64,000 nucleotides of DNA from Citrobacter sp. MGH106 (GTDB lineage: Bacteria > Pseudomonadota > Gammaproteobacteria > Enterobacterales > Enterobacteriaceae). Position 1 is the stretch's first letter. The number at the start of each line of letters is the position of its first letter. The translations under genes and the position numbers were made by a program. Under the pieces are notes generated by a model, which saw only the letters and a list, made by a program, of their open reading frames with translations, ran no database searches and was not told the origin of the DNA. Of this stretch, positions 1-10,408 are shown one piece after another. The DNA lies in NCBI RefSeq assembly GCF_001037495.1, contig NZ_KQ089823.1, positions 124,001 through 188,000 of the forward strand, read 5' to 3'.

Positions 1-1910
1 TCCTCTCCGGCAAATGGGGGGATGGCGTGCCATTCCCCTTCAGGTAAAACGATATCTGTCACCTCAAGCGAAGCGTTTATCGCAATCAAAAAACGCTCTG
101 AAAGCAGGATTTCCATCTGCTTCAGGCCGTTTTGCCACTCATCCGCACTTAAGGGTTGTGCATACTTGTTCAGCCAACGGACATTGCCATCACCCTCTTC
201 CCACCAGCGATCGTTTGTTAACGCGGGGATCTGCCGGCGAAGATGAATCAAGGCGGCGGTAAATGCGGTTAGCCCACTGTTTGCCTGCTGCCAGTCCAGC
301 CAGGTTAAAGCGTTATCCTGGCAGTAAGCGTTATTGTTGCCGTGCTGGCTATGACCATGCTCATCGCCCGCCAACAACATCGGCGTCCCCTGAGAGAGCA
401 ACAGCGTCGTTAACAGGGCATGAATGCTGTCGCGCCGCCTTTCAATCAGGTCCAGCGTGCCGCCTAACCCTTCTTTACCATGATTATCACTGTAGTTATT
501 GCTAGTGCCGTCCCGATTTTCCTCACCGTTCGCTTCATTGTGCTTATTTGTGAAGCACACACAGTCGCGCAGCGTAAAACCGTCATGCGCAGTAACCAGA
601 TTAACCGTGGCGCTGGGTTTACGACCATTGCGTTTAAACACATCGCTGGATGCTGCAAAACGTCCAGCAAACTCCCCCAGCGACAGATTACGCTGTAGCC
701 AGAAGCGTCGGATTGCGTCGCGGAAATGGTCATTCCATTCGACAAACGGTGGTGGGAAATTACCCACCTGATAACCGCCTTCACCAATATCCCACGGCTC
801 TGCAATCAGCTTAACGCGTGAGAGCAACGGACAGTTTTGGATGGCGGTAAACAGCGGTGCATCCTGACGAAACGCAGGCGTGCGCCCCATAACGGAAGCT
901 AAATCGAAACGAAAACCATCCACGTGGCAGGTTTCAACCCAATAACGCAGGCATTCACACGCATACTCCACCACACCGGGATGGCTCAGATTGATGGTGT
1001 TCCCACAGCCGGTCCAGTTGTAGTAATCACCATCTTCCCTAATCCAATAATAGCTACGGTTATCAATTCCGCGCAGCGAGAAGAGCGGCCCCTCAAGATC
1101 CAACTCGGCGCTGTGGTTTAAAACGATATCGAGAATGACCTCAATACCCGCTTTGTGCAGCGCTTTCACCGCGTCACGAAACTCATCAAGAGCGCTCTCT
1201 GGCGAGCAGGCATAAGCCGGATGCAGCGCAAACATCGCCAACGGGTTGTAACCCCAGTAGTTAGATAATCCCAGCCGTTGAAGACGGGGTTCGCTGGCGA
1301 AATGCGCCACTGGCAGCAGCTCCAGCGCGGTAATGCCAAGGTGCCTGAAATAGTCAATCATCACCGGATGACCGAGCGCTTTGTACGTGCCGCGAATATC
1401 CTCCGGGATATCGGGGTGCAGATACGTCAGTCCTTTGACGTGTGCTTCGTAAATGACGGTGTTGCCCCACGGTGTACGCGGCGGGACATCATCCTCCCAG
1501 TCATATCGGTCTGATACCACCACGCACTTGAGCGCAATCTCCGCATTGTCACGATGATCCGGCTCATCCACCCCACCGTGTAGCAGCGGGTTATCTTTTA
1601 ACTCGCCTTCCACGCGGCGTGCACAGGGGTCAATCAGCAGTTTCGCCGGGTTAAAACGATGACCTTGCCCAGGTTGCCACGGCCCATGTACACGATAACC
1701 ATAACGCAAACCCGGTCTGGCACCGGCCAGATAACCGTGCCAGACATCACCGCTACGTCCAGGCAGGTCATAGCGGTGCTCGCAGCCTTGCTCATCGAAG
1801 ACGCATAGCTCAACGCGCTCAGCGTGGGCCGAGAAGAGTGTAAAATTGACGCCATGACCGTCATACATGGCACCGTGGGGGGTGGCGTTACCGATTGCCA
1901 GTTGCGTCAT
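1..1910 (-). CDS. glgX: Glycogen debranching enzyme GlgX (partial, C-terminal end outside window)
   Basis: Hydrolyses alpha-1,6 branches of phosphorylase-limit glycogen in the cytoplasm. The frame is open from the ATG at 1910 to the window edge, giving about 636 residues; E. coli GlgX is 657, so roughly 20 C-terminal residues are missing. The GH13 motifs are visible: DGFRFDLAS (nucleophile Asp), [13 protein letters not shown] (acid Glu) and [11 protein letters not shown] (third Asp). The ATG overlaps the glgB TGA by one base (TGATG), so translation is probably coupled to glgB. The order glgB-glgX is that of the enteric glgBXCAP operon. Identity is near certain from the close match to E. coli. 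Confidence 0.97.
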   Translation of the reverse strand, partial: MTQLAIGNATPHGAMYDGHGVNFTLFSAHAERVELCVFDEQGCEHRYDLPGRSGDVWHGYLAGARPGLRYGYRVHGPWQPGQGHRFNPAKLLIDPCARRVEGELKDNPLLHGGVDEPDHRDNAEIALKCVVVSDRYDWEDDVPPRTPWGNTVIYEAHVKGLTYLHPDIPEDIRGTYKALGHPVMIDYFRHLGITALELLPVAHFASEPRLQRLGLSNYWGYNPLAMFALHPAYACSPESALDEFRDAVKALHKAGIEVILDIVLNHSAELDLEGPLFSLRGIDNRSYYWIREDGDYYNWTGCGNTINLSHPGVVEYACECLRYWVETCHVDGFRFDLASVMGRTPAFRQDAPLFTAIQNCPLLSRVKLIAEPWDIGEGGYQVGNFPPPFVEWNDHFRDAIRRFWLQRNLSLGEFAGRFAASSDVFKRNGRKPSATVNLVTAHDGFTLRDCVCFTNKHNEANGEENRDGTSNNYSDNHGKEGLGGTLDLIERRRDSIHALLTTLLLSQGTPMLLAGDEHGHSQHGNNNAYCQDNALTWLDWQQANSGLTAFTAALIHLRRQIPALTNDRWWEEGDGNVRWLNKYAQPLSADEWQNGLKQMEILLSERFLIAINASLEVTDIVLPEGEWHAIPPFAGE

Positions 1911-4093
1911 CACCCCTCCCGAACCAGCCAAATCGTGGCCAGCGGAGGCAAGGTGAGACTCAACGAGTGCTGACGACCATGGCTGGCGATTTCATCGCTG
2001 TGTACCACGCCGCCATTACCGGTATTGCTGCCGTGGTAATGCATCGAGTCAGTATTAAGGATCTCACGCCATTTACCCGGCTGATTGATGCCAAAGCGAT
2101 AGCCGTAACGTGGCACTGGCGTAAAGTTGCTGGCGACAATAATTTCGTTGCCAGCTTTGTCACGACGGACAAAAATCAGCACCGAACGCTCGTTGTCGTC
2201 CACCACCAGCCATTCGAACCCATACCCGTCAAAGTCGAGCTCATGCAGCGCCTTGTGGTGACGGTAGGTGTGGTTCAAATCACGTACCAGGCGTTGTACG
2301 CCGTGATGCCAGTTATCGCCCCCTTCCAGCAAATGCCAGTCGAGGCTGGCATCGTGGTTCCATTCTCGTCCCTGGGCAAATTCGTTACCCATAAACAGCA
2401 GTTTCTTGCCGGGGAAGGCCCACATCCAGCCATAGTAGGCACGTAGATTGGCAAACTTCTGCCACGCGTCGCCTGGCATGCGATCAAGGATCGATTTCTT
2501 ACCGTGCACCACTTCATCGTGGGACAACGGCAGAACAAAGTTTTCGGTATAGTTGTAGAGCATGCCGAAAGTCAGCTTATCGTGATGATGCTGACGATAA
2601 ATCGGATCCAGCTTCATGTAGTCCAGCGTGTCATGCATCCAGCCCAGGTTCCACTTGTACCAGAAACCTAAGCCGCCCATATCCTGCGGTCTCGATACTC
2701 CGGCAAAGTCGGTGGATTCCTCCGCCATGCTCACAGCACCAGGTACCTGTTCACCAAGAATACGGTTGGTATTACGCAAAAACTCAATGGCTTCGAGGTT
2801 TTCGCGCCCGCCGAATTCGTTAGGAACCCATTCCCCTTCCTTACGACTGTAATCGCGATAGATCATCGACGCCACGGCATCGACCCGTAGCGCGTCAATG
2901 CCAAATCGTTCAATCCAGTACAGGGCGTTGCCCACCAGATAGTTGCTGACTTCACGGCGACCGTAGTTGTATATCAGCGTGTTCCAGTCCTGGTGATACC
3001 CTTCGCGCGGATCGCTGTGTTCATACAAATTGGTGCCATCAAACTCTGCCAGCCCAAAATCGTCCGACGGAAAATGGCCCGGCACCCAGTCAAGGATGAC
3101 ATTCAGCCCGGCCTGATGCGCGGCATTCACGAAATAGCGGAAGTCATCGCGCGTGCCGAAACGACGGGTCGGTGCGTACATGCCAGTCGGCTGGTAACCC
3201 CAGCTACCATCGAACGGATGTTCGTTAATTGGCAGCAACTCAAGGTGGGTAAACCCCATCCACTTCACGTAGGGGATTAGCTGATCCGCAAGTTCGCGGT
3301 AGCTCAACCAAAAATTGTTGTCCGTATGGCGACGCCATGAGCCCAGATGGACTTCATAGATAGAGATCGGAGCATCAAACTGGTTAGCTTTTTTACGCTC
3401 CTCAGTTTGCACGACTTTTTCCGGCAAACCACAGATCAGCGATGCTGTTTCAGGACGCATTTGCGCTTCAAAAGCGTAAGGATCAGCTTTGATGCGTAGC
3501 TTGCCGTTAGCATCGATCATCTCGTACTTATATAGCTGACCATGCTGTGCACCGGGGATAAACAGCTCCCAGATGCCGCTCTCTTTACGCAGACGCATCG
3601 GGTGTCGGCGTCCATCCCAGTAATTGAACTGCCCGACTACCGAGACACGTTGTGCATTCGGCGCCCAGACGGAGAAACGAGTACCTGTTACGCCGTCCAT
3701 GGTATCCGCATGTGCGCCCAGCGTTTCGTAGGGGCGCAGATGCGTCCCTTCAGACAGCAGCCAGGCATCCATATCTTGTATTAGTGGGCCAAAACGGTAA
3801 GGGTCATCAATCAGATTCTGCTGTCCATGCCAGACAACAGCCAGTTGATAGCGAAAGAAATTTTTACGTCGGGGAAGTACAGCACAGAAAAAACCGCGAG
3901 AGTCGAGACAGTCCAGTTTGCCGACTTTGCGTCCGGTTTTAGGTTCGATCACCCACACTTCGGTGGCGTCAGGCAATAGGGCACGGACTTCAAGTCCCGC
4001 TTCAGTTTGGTGCATACCGAGTACGGAAAAAGGATCCGCAAAATGGCCTGCAATTAGCGCATTAATCACGTCTCTATCAACACGAACGGACAT
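1910..4093 (-). CDS. glgB: 1,4-alpha-glucan branching enzyme GlgB
   Basis: Transfers alpha-1,4 chains to alpha-1,6 positions on glycogen. 727 residues against 728 in E. coli. An N-terminal CBM48-like region is followed by the GH13 barrel with [13 protein letters not shown] (nucleophile Asp near 405), [10 protein letters not shown] (Glu near 458) and [14 protein letters not shown] (Asp near 526). A start at 4102 is possible (MTTMSVRV), but the ATG at 4093 has AGGA eight bases upstream and matches the E. coli start, so I chose it. It is the first gene of the glycogen operon in this window; glgX follows with a one-base overlap. Confidence 0.97.
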   Translation of the reverse strand: MSVRVDRDVINALIAGHFADPFSVLGMHQTEAGLEVRALLPDATEVWVIEPKTGRKVGKLDCLDSRGFFCAVLPRRKNFFRYQLAVVWHGQQNLIDDPYRFGPLIQDMDAWLLSEGTHLRPYETLGAHADTMDGVTGTRFSVWAPNAQRVSVVGQFNYWDGRRHPMRLRKESGIWELFIPGAQHGQLYKYEMIDANGKLRIKADPYAFEAQMRPETASLICGLPEKVVQTEERKKANQFDAPISIYEVHLGSWRRHTDNNFWLSYRELADQLIPYVKWMGFTHLELLPINEHPFDGSWGYQPTGMYAPTRRFGTRDDFRYFVNAAHQAGLNVILDWVPGHFPSDDFGLAEFDGTNLYEHSDPREGYHQDWNTLIYNYGRREVSNYLVGNALYWIERFGIDALRVDAVASMIYRDYSRKEGEWVPNEFGGRENLEAIEFLRNTNRILGEQVPGAVSMAEESTDFAGVSRPQDMGGLGFWYKWNLGWMHDTLDYMKLDPIYRQHHHDKLTFGMLYNYTENFVLPLSHDEVVHGKKSILDRMPGDAWQKFANLRAYYGWMWAFPGKKLLFMGNEFAQGREWNHDASLDWHLLEGGDNWHHGVQRLVRDLNHTYRHHKALHELDFDGYGFEWLVVDDNERSVLIFVRRDKAGNEIIVASNFTPVPRYGYRFGINQPGKWREILNTDSMHYHGSNTGNGGVVHSDEIASHGRQHSLSLTLPPLATIWLVREG

Positions 4094-4454
4094 GGTTGTC
4101 ATCCTGTTTTATGTGTCACCCCTTCCAACTGATTTTCGACATCAGGTAGTGACATTTTTTTGACCTGAACGGCGCAGCACAATTGTGCATCCTCTCTGCG
4201 TCGTCCCACCTTCAGGCAACAACTTAATACCTCCGGTACTAAGCCACCCTTAAAGAATAGCCAATGCTTTATCTTACTCCCGGTAAAAAATGAAACATCT
4301 GCGCTTACTCCTGTATTACGCAAAAAAAAGGGCGACTCAGCACCCATTGTTTACACATGATTATCATCTGCCTGATGACGAACTCGTCTAACCTGGCCTA
4401 CTGACTCACGTCATGTGCAGGCCAGATAAATAGAGTGCCGTCAGGCAGTCATCA
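4094..4454. other. glgB-asd intergenic region
   Basis: 361 bases between asd (whose 3' end faces it) and the glgB start. It should contain the glgB promoter and the asd transcription end. A REP-like hairpin lies at 4393-4425 (listed separately). An 82-codon open frame at 4099-4347 on the minus strand has no recognisable product and is probably chance. I could not pick out a convincing promoter by eye. Confidence 0.6.
4393..4425. repeat. REP-like inverted repeat downstream of asd
   Basis: CTGGCCT at 4393-4399 pairs exactly with AGGCCAG at 4419-4425 around a 19-base loop that is itself partly palindromic (TGACTCACGTCA). It lies just after the asd stop and resembles a diverged REP. It may stabilise or end the asd transcript; there is no clear T tract. 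Confidence 0.5.
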
Positions 4455-5561
4455 TTACGCCAGTTGACGCAGCATCCGGCGCAGTGGCTCAGCAGCACCC
4501 CAGAGCAGTTGGTCGCCAACGGTAAAGGCTGACAGGAACTCCGGTCCCATATTCAGCTTACGCAGACGGCCTACTGGCGTGGAAAGCGTACCGGTTACGG
4601 CCGCAGGGGTTAACTCACGCATAGTGATATCCCGATCGTTAGGCACCACTTTCGCCCATGGATTGTGAGCTGCCAGCAGTTCTTCCACGGTCGGAATTGA
4701 CACATCTTTTTTCAGTTTAATGGTGAACGCCTGGCTGTGGCAGCGCAGTGCGCCTACGCGCACGCAAAGACCATCCACCGGGATCACGGAAGACGTGTTG
4801 AGAATTTTGTTGGTTTCTGCCTGCCCTTTCCACTCTTCGCGGCTCTGACCGTTATCGAGCTGTTTGTCGATCCACGGAATCAGGCTCCCGGCCAGCGGTA
4901 CGCCAAAGTTATCAACCGGCAGGTCACCGCTGCGGGACAGGGTTGTCACTTTACGTTCGATATCGAGAATAGCAGAAGAAGGGGTCGCCAGTTCATCGGC
5001 CACATGGCTATACAGATGGCCCATCTGGGAGAGGAGTTCACGCATATGACGCGCACCGCCGCCGGAAGCCGCCTGGTAGGTTGCTACGGATACCCAGTCC
5101 ACCAGATCGTTGGCAAACAGGCCGCCGAGTGACATCAGCATCAGACTAACGGTGCAGTTACCGCCGACAAAGGTCTTAACGCCTTTGTTCAGACCGTCGG
5201 TAATCACATCCTGGTTAACCGGATCGAGGATAATGATGGCATCGTCTTTCATACGCAGCGAAGATGCCGCATCAATCCAGTACCCTTGCCAACCGCTTTC
5301 ACGAAGCTTTGGATAGATTTCGTTGGTATAATCGCCGCCCTGACAGGTCACAATGATGTCGAGCGCCTTCAGCGCTTCCAGATCAAATGCATCCTGAAGC
5401 ATGCCAGTGGAGGTCGTACCAAACGTCGGTGCCGCCTGTCCGAGCTGGGAAGTAGAAAAGAAAACAGGGCGAATGGCGTCGAAGTCACGTTCTTCTACCA
5501 TGCGTTGCATGAGTACAGAGCCGACCATACCGCGCCAGCCGATAAAACCAACATTTTTCAT
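4455..5561 (-). CDS. asd: Aspartate-semialdehyde dehydrogenase
   Basis: Reduces aspartyl phosphate to aspartate semialdehyde with NADPH, the branch-point step for lysine/diaminopimelate, threonine and methionine. 368 residues against 367 in E. coli. The N-terminal Rossmann motif is [11 protein letters not shown]; the catalytic Cys136 is in [10 protein letters not shown], and the His in [10 protein letters not shown] fits the active-site base. The frame extends 28 codons further upstream, but the ATG at 5561 starts the family N-terminus [11 protein letters not shown] and has AGGA upstream. It is transcribed alone, between glgB and yhgN. Diaminopimelate is needed for the cell wall, so it is expected to be essential. 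Confidence 0.97.
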   Translation of the reverse strand: MKNVGFIGWRGMVGSVLMQRMVEERDFDAIRPVFFSTSQLGQAAPTFGTTSTGMLQDAFDLEALKALDIIVTCQGGDYTNEIYPKLRESGWQGYWIDAASSLRMKDDAIIILDPVNQDVITDGLNKGVKTFVGGNCTVSLMLMSLGGLFANDLVDWVSVATYQAASGGGARHMRELLSQMGHLYSHVADELATPSSAILDIERKVTTLSRSGDLPVDNFGVPLAGSLIPWIDKQLDNGQSREEWKGQAETNKILNTSSVIPVDGLCVRVGALRCHSQAFTIKLKKDVSIPTVEELLAAHNPWAKVVPNDRDITMRELTPAAVTGTLSTPVGRLRKLNMGPEFLSAFTVGDQLLWGAAEPLRRMLRQLA

Positions 5562-5751
5562 AGCGTTTTTTCCTGCAGAGATGTGTGCTGTGTATGCTAA
5601 CCAGTATCCTACTGGCCTATCCTTCACCATACAAAAAGCAGCCAAAGTCGCAAGTGAAATTAATCAATGATAGCGAAGCCATCAGTAATGCGACTTATCC
5701 CGCTGCGCAAGCAAGCAGAAAGTCCGCTGTAATTATCAGGGAATTTGACTT

Positions 5752-6345
5752 ATGAATGAAATCATTTCTGCGGCAGTTTTATTGATCCTGATTATGGACC
5801 CGCTCGGAAATCTGCCCATTTTCATGTCCGTATTGAAACATACCGAACCTAAACGTCGTCGCGCGATTATGGTTCGCGAGCTGTTTATTGCGCTGTTGGT
5901 GATGCTGATATTCCTGTTCGCGGGCGAGAAAATTCTGGCATTTCTTAACCTGCGAGCGGAAACCGTCTCCATCTCCGGGGGCATCATTTTGTTCCTGATT
6001 GCCATCAAGATGATTTTCCCCAGCGCAACCGGCAATAGCACCGGACTTCCGGCGGGTGAAGAGCCCTTTATCGTGCCGTTGGCCATTCCACTGGTTGCAG
6101 GACCGACTATCCTGGCATCGTTGATGCTGTTATCGCATCAATACCCGAATCAGATGGGACATCTGGTGATTGCACTGCTGATCGCCTGGGGCGGTACATT
6201 TGTGATCTTGCTACAGTCATCGCTGTTTTTGCGTCTGCTGGGCGAGAAAGGTGTTAATGCGCTGGAACGCCTGATGGGGCTGATTCTGGTGATGATGGCG
6301 ACCCAGATGTTCCTGGATGGTGTGCGGATGTGGATGAAGGGGTGA
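5752..6345 (+). CDS. yhgN: MarC-family inner-membrane protein YhgN
   Basis: 197 residues with about six hydrophobic segments, e.g. AAVLLILIMDPLGNLPIF near the N-terminus and LIVALLIAWGG-like segments in the second half. Matches the UPF0056/MarC family. The family was once linked to antibiotic resistance, but that was withdrawn for MarC and the function is unknown. AGGGA lies upstream of the ATG. It is divergent from asd and faces gntU, separated by a BIME. Confidence 0.92.
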   Translation: MNEIISAAVLLILIMDPLGNLPIFMSVLKHTEPKRRRAIMVRELFIALLVMLIFLFAGEKILAFLNLRAETVSISGGIILFLIAIKMIFPSATGNSTGLPAGEEPFIVPLAIPLVAGPTILASLMLLSHQYPNQMGHLVIALLIAWGGTFVILLQSSLFLRLLGEKGVNALERLMGLILVMMATQMFLDGVRMWMKG

Positions 6346-6355
6346 TGTACTCGTT

Positions 6356-6444
6356 TTACGCCGGGAGGCGGCTTCGCCTTACCCGGCCTACGGTGTGGAT
6401 ATGTGCCAGTTTGTAGGCCCGGTAAGCGCAAGCGCCACCGGGCT
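6356..6444. repeat. REP pair (BIME) between yhgN and gntU
   Basis: Two REP units in opposite orientation: one with GGCGGCTTCGCCTTACCCGG then CCTAC, and one starting GTAGGCCCGGTAAGCGC and ending CCACCGGGC. It lies between two convergent genes, the usual place for mRNA 3'-end protection and gyrase binding. Confidence 0.85.
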
Positions 6445-6451
6445 TTCTAAC

Positions 6452-7792
6452 TCAGCTCAGGAGCTGAAAGGCAATCATACCGACAATTGCACCGACCGTT
6501 CCGAGGATAGTTTCCATCATCGTCCAGGTCTTCAGCGTTTGTGCTTCAGTCGCACCGGTGAATTTACCGAACAGCCAGAAACCAGCGTCATTGACGTGGC
6601 TGACCACGATAGAACCACCCGCGATGCAAATAGACAGCGCCGCCATCTGCGCCCCGGAGAAGTTCAGCTGTTCAATCACTGGCATCACCAGACCGACCGC
6701 CGTTAAGCAGGCCACCGTCGCGGAACCCTGGATGATACGAACCGCAGCCGCCAGCACAAAGCAGGTAATGGCAATTGGCAGCCCCATGCCGGTTAACGCT
6801 TCACCCAGTGCCGGACCGACACCAGAATCCACCAGCACCTGCTTGAACACGCCGCCAGCACCAATCACCAGCAGAATAATCCCCGCAGGTTGCAACGCGT
6901 GACCACAGATCTCCATCACGCGGTCCTTCGCCATACCCTGACGGATTGCCAGACCATAAATAGCGACCAGGCAGGCGACCAGAATCGCGGTGAACGGGTG
7001 ACCAATAAACTCAAACCATTCGTAAGCGGTAGAACCGACCGGCACAAAGCGAGCAGCAATGGTTTTCAGGCCAACCAATACCAGCGGCAGCAGGATAAGC
7101 GCGAGACTGAAACCAAAGGACGGCATTTTGCCTTCGCCCAGATGCGGCTCGGTAATATCGTCCGGCACATGCAGTTCAACGAAACGACTGATGAAATTGC
7201 CCCACAACGGTCCGGCGATAATCATGCCAGGAATTGCCGCACACAGGCCAATCAGGATCATCCAGCCGAAATCGGCGTGCATCTGAGAGGCCAGCAGCAT
7301 TGGCGCAGGCCCCGGCAGCAGAAACGCTGCAGCAGCCGCCACACCCGCAAACAGCGGGATAACCAGCTTCACGAGGTTGGTGCCCGTATGACGCGCCATA
7401 GAGAACGCCACGCTTATCAGCAGCACAATCGCAACTTCAAAGAACAGCGGCAGCGCGCAAATCAGGCCGGCCAGGCCAATCGCATAATGCGCGCGGCTGT
7501 GGCCGAAGGACTTCAGCATTTTGACGGCAATCTGATCGACCGCCCCGGTCTCATGCAAAATCTTACCGAACATCGCTCCCAGAGCGACCACAATCGCCAG
7601 GAAACCGAGTGTGCCTCCCATCCCTTTTTCCATAGTCGCAGCGATTTTATCGAGCGGCATACCGGAAAAGAGACCTGCACCTATAGAAACCACCATCAAA
7701 GCAACGAAGGCGTGCATACGCGCCTTCATCACTAAAAACAGCAGTAATAAAACGGACCCTACTGCTGTTAAAACAAGCGTTAATGTACTCAC
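6452..7792 (-). CDS. gntU: Low-affinity gluconate transporter GntU
   Basis: Inner-membrane proton-coupled gluconate permease of the GntP family. 446 residues, the same length as E. coli GntU, hydrophobic throughout with 12 or more membrane segments. The start is GTG at 7792, which shares one base with the gntK stop (TAGTG), so translation is coupled to gntK. Gluconate entering here is phosphorylated by GntK and passes to the Entner-Doudoroff pathway. Control is expected from the GntR operators upstream of gntK. Confidence 0.96.
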   Translation of the reverse strand: MSTLTLVLTAVGSVLLLLFLVMKARMHAFVALMVVSIGAGLFSGMPLDKIAATMEKGMGGTLGFLAIVVALGAMFGKILHETGAVDQIAVKMLKSFGHSRAHYAIGLAGLICALPLFFEVAIVLLISVAFSMARHTGTNLVKLVIPLFAGVAAAAAFLLPGPAPMLLASQMHADFGWMILIGLCAAIPGMIIAGPLWGNFISRFVELHVPDDITEPHLGEGKMPSFGFSLALILLPLVLVGLKTIAARFVPVGSTAYEWFEFIGHPFTAILVACLVAIYGLAIRQGMAKDRVMEICGHALQPAGIILLVIGAGGVFKQVLVDSGVGPALGEALTGMGLPIAITCFVLAAAVRIIQGSATVACLTAVGLVMPVIEQLNFSGAQMAALSICIAGGSIVVSHVNDAGFWLFGKFTGATEAQTLKTWTMMETILGTVGAIVGMIAFQLLS

Positions 7793-8322
7793 TACTTACT
7801 GCCTTGGTTAATGACCTCAATGGTGCTTGCTACCACACCGTCCAGCGGCTGATCGATATCCACCACCAGAACATCACTTTCGTTTGCACCCGGTTCTTCC
7901 AGCGTTTCAAACTGGGTCACCAGCATCTGCGTTTTGAAGAAGTGGCCTTTACGCTCCTTCAGGCGGCTTTCGATAACGTCAAACTCCCCTTTCAGATAGA
8001 TGAAAGAGAGATTCGGGTTACCTTCACGCAGCAGGTCACGATAGTGTTTTTTCAAGGCAGAACAGACGATAAGCGACACTTTGTTGGTACGCTGCATCGC
8101 AAAAGCGGCGTCATTCAGCGCCTGTAACCACGGTTTACGGTCATCATCGTTTAACGGCTCACCGGAAGCCATTTTCATGATGTTGCTGCGTGGATGGAGA
8201 AAATCGCCATCAAGAAACGCGGCCTGCAGTTGATGCGCCACTTCGCTGGCGACAGCAGATTTACCGCTGCCCGATACGCCCATCAGAACGTAAACGTGGT
8301 GATCATGATTAGTCGTGCTCAA
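7792..8322 (-). CDS. gntK: Gluconokinase GntK
   Basis: Phosphorylates D-gluconate to 6-phosphogluconate with ATP. 176 residues against 175 in E. coli. The P-loop GVSGSGKS is at residues 15-22, and the body LDGDFLHPRSN...MASGEPLNDDDR is characteristic. The start is TTG at 8322, as in the E. coli gene; a GGGGG ribosome binding site lies about 8 bases upstream and the protein begins MSTTNHDHH. First gene of the gntKU unit, downstream of gntR on the same strand, with its own operators. Confidence 0.95.
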   Translation of the reverse strand: MSTTNHDHHVYVLMGVSGSGKSAVASEVAHQLQAAFLDGDFLHPRSNIMKMASGEPLNDDDRKPWLQALNDAAFAMQRTNKVSLIVCSALKKHYRDLLREGNPNLSFIYLKGEFDVIESRLKERKGHFFKTQMLVTQFETLEEPGANESDVLVVDIDQPLDGVVASTIEVINQGSK

Positions 8323-8355
8323 AGCGTTGCCCCCACTGGTACAAGAATCAGGAAA

Positions 8356-8384
8356 TTGTTACGGGTAACTGTTATCGGTAACAT
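8356..8384. promoter_or_regulatory. Tandem GntR operators upstream of gntK
   Basis: Two near-palindromes lie back to back: TTGTTACGGGTAACT (8356-8370) and TGTTATCGGTAACAT (8370-8384). Both fit the known GntR operator pattern TGTTA-N4-TAACA. They sit 34-66 bases before the gntK start, as in E. coli, where GntR represses gntKU unless gluconate is present. Confidence 0.85.
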
Positions 8385-8463
8385 TGTCCGACCGGATAAA
8401 TGGAGAAGCAATATCCATTCGTGCCAGAAGTGTATAAGTGTGAGCTACTTCAAACTTGTTGGG

Positions 8464-9459
8464 CTAAATAGATCCGCCCGGTGACAAGGTGAAACCTAAA
8501 TCTAACATTTTAGGGGTAACTGTTTCACCACGGATACGCGCCAGCAGACGTTCTGCGCCAATGCTGCCCATCCGTTCACGCGGCGTGAGCACACTCGCCA
8601 GACGTGGCTCCATCACCTGCCCGATATCGTGACCGTGGAAACCAGCAATCGCCATATCATCAGGGATTTTCAATCCTAACCGCTGGCATTCAAATGCCGC
8701 CCCGACAGCCAGGTCATCGTTGGTACAAAAGACACCGTCCAGTTGCGGATATTCACGTCGCGCCTGGCGGATTAGCTCAATACCGGAGGAGTAAGAAGAG
8801 GATTGTTCCACCATCACGCTGTAAGGCACCAGGTTCGCATCCCGCATTGCCTGTTCGTAGCCTCTTTGTTTGATGATAGTACGTTCATCAAGACGCGCGC
8901 CAAGATAAGCAATATGGCGATGTCCGCGAGCAATGATGGCGGCGGTCATCTGGCGAGCAGCCTCGAAGTTGTCAAAACCCACAGCGATATCAAGACACGG
9001 AGTCTGGCTATCCATCAGCTCAACCACCGGGATCCCCGCGACTTCAATCATTTTTAACGTGCGGGGAGTATGACTACGTTCGGTGAGGATCAGACCATCG
9101 ATATTCCACGACAGCATCGATTCCAGACGCTCTTGTTCCATCTCGGGTTTATAGCCATAGTGCGCCAGCATAGTCTGATAACCGTGAGCGTCAGTAACAG
9201 CCTCAATACCGCGTAATACTTCAGCAAAAACCTGGTTGGTAAGAGATGGTAACAGTACGCCGATAGCGCGGCTGGTAGCGTTAGAAAGGATATCAGGAGC
9301 ACGATTGGGAATATAACCCAGCTCATCAAGTGCAGCGGCAATTTTGCCCCGCAGCGCGACGGAGACCTGCTCCGGATTACGCAAAAAGCGGCTGACCGTC
9401 ATTTTGGTCACACCCACGCGGTCGGCTACATCCTGAAGTACGGGTCTTTTCTTTTTCAT
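8464..9459 (-). CDS. gntR: Gluconate repressor GntR (LacI family)
   Basis: Transcriptional repressor of gluconate uptake genes, released by gluconate. 331 residues: N-terminal LacI-type helix-turn-helix (LQDVADRVGVTKMTVSRFL, residues about 8-26), then a periplasmic-binding-protein-like effector domain with the family motif GVFCTNDDLAVGAAFECQRLG. It is monocistronic or reads into gntKU 141 bases downstream. The operators recognised lie between it and gntK. Confidence 0.96.
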   Translation of the reverse strand: MKKKRPVLQDVADRVGVTKMTVSRFLRNPEQVSVALRGKIAAALDELGYIPNRAPDILSNATSRAIGVLLPSLTNQVFAEVLRGIEAVTDAHGYQTMLAHYGYKPEMEQERLESMLSWNIDGLILTERSHTPRTLKMIEVAGIPVVELMDSQTPCLDIAVGFDNFEAARQMTAAIIARGHRHIAYLGARLDERTIIKQRGYEQAMRDANLVPYSVMVEQSSSYSSGIELIRQARREYPQLDGVFCTNDDLAVGAAFECQRLGLKIPDDMAIAGFHGHDIGQVMEPRLASVLTPRERMGSIGAERLLARIRGETVTPKMLDLGFTLSPGGSI

Positions 9460-9536
9460 CGTCCTGAAGTATTAAAAAGGGGATAGATATCCCCAGTTTA
9501 CCACGGACGCGCGGAATTAATGACAAACGATGAAAA

Positions 9537-9573
9537 GCCGGATGTCGACGCTTTCGCGTTTTATCCGGCCTAC
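9537..9573. repeat. REP element between gntR and yhhW
   Basis: GCCGGATGTCGACGCTTTCG followed by CGTTTTATCCGGCCTAC is a standard enteric REP with imperfect hairpin arms. It lies between the yhhW 3' end and the gntR start. Confidence 0.85.
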
Positions 9574-9589
9574 AAAGGGTTACAGCACA

Positions 9590-10285
9590 TTAGACTGGCG
9601 GCAGGTCAAACAGTAACACTTCACAATCACTGTCGGCATGGATAGAAATCGCCTGCTCGTCCCAGATAGCCAGTCCATCACTGGTGGACGCTTTGGTTCC
9701 ATTAATAGTCACATTGCCTTTTACCACCTGGATCCAGACGCGGCGTTCAGCGGCAATCTGATGCACTGACTGCTCATCTTTGACCAGCGCCCAACGGTAC
9801 AGCTCCATATCCTGATAAACCTTAAGCGAACCATCGCGAGCATCCGGCGAAAGCACCAGTTGTTTGCCCTGAGCGGCATCGAAACGACGTTGCTCGTAAC
9901 GCGGCGTAATACCGTTCTCCTGCGGAATGATCCAAATCTGATACAGATGCAGCTTCTCAGTATCGCTCGGATTGTACTCCGAGTGACGGATCCCCGTCCC
10001 GGCGCTCATAATCTGGAATTCACCAGCCGGAACCTGCTCTTTGTTGCCCATGCTGTCCTGATGCTCTACCGCGCCTTCGAGCACGTAGGTCAGGATCTCC
10101 ATATCTTTATGGGGGTGAGTACCAAAACCCTGACCTGCGTCGATAACGTCGTCGTTAATCACGCGCAGTGCAGAGAACCCCATAAAATTCGGGTCATAGT
10201 AGTTGGCAAAAGAGAAGGTATGCCAGGAATCGAGCCAGCCATGATTAGCATGACCACGGTCGTTAGCTTTGCGTAAATAGATCAT
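9590..10285 (-). CDS. yhhW: Pirin-family quercetin dioxygenase YhhW
   Basis: Bicupin protein; the E. coli homologue has quercetin 2,3-dioxygenase activity in vitro and its physiological substrate is unknown. 231 residues as in E. coli. The metal ligands are all present: His57 and His59 (FGTHPHKDMEIL), His101 and Glu103 (GIRHSEYN). A GTG at 10294 would add three residues, but GGGGG lies about 8 bases before the ATG at 10285, and the E. coli protein starts MIYLRKAN. It is followed on the same strand by gntR after a REP. Confidence 0.95.
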   Translation of the reverse strand: MIYLRKANDRGHANHGWLDSWHTFSFANYYDPNFMGFSALRVINDDVIDAGQGFGTHPHKDMEILTYVLEGAVEHQDSMGNKEQVPAGEFQIMSAGTGIRHSEYNPSDTEKLHLYQIWIIPQENGITPRYEQRRFDAAQGKQLVLSPDARDGSLKVYQDMELYRWALVKDEQSVHQIAAERRVWIQVVKGNVTINGTKASTSDGLAIWDEQAISIHADSDCEVLLFDLPPV

Positions 10286-10408
10286 TGTGTTCACCCCCAG
10301 ATGTTTTCGATGAAGTAAGTGTGGACTTAATCAGTCTGGGATCATAGAGGGTGAAAATTGACTCCTCTGTTCAAAAAATATGAACAAACCCAGAGGAGTC
10401 GGTAAACG

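Noticed and set aside
1895-2446. 183-codon open frame on the plus strand
   Set aside because: Lies opposite glgB, which has all catalytic motifs.
4099-4347. 82-codon frame in the glgB-asd gap
   Set aside because: No family, no clear ribosome binding site, and it overlaps the place expected for the glgB promoter.
6890-7735. 281-codon open frame on the plus strand
   Set aside because: It is antisense to gntU, whose product matches E. coli over its full length. The predicted product is rich in Gln, His and Arg, as expected from reading a membrane-protein gene backwards.
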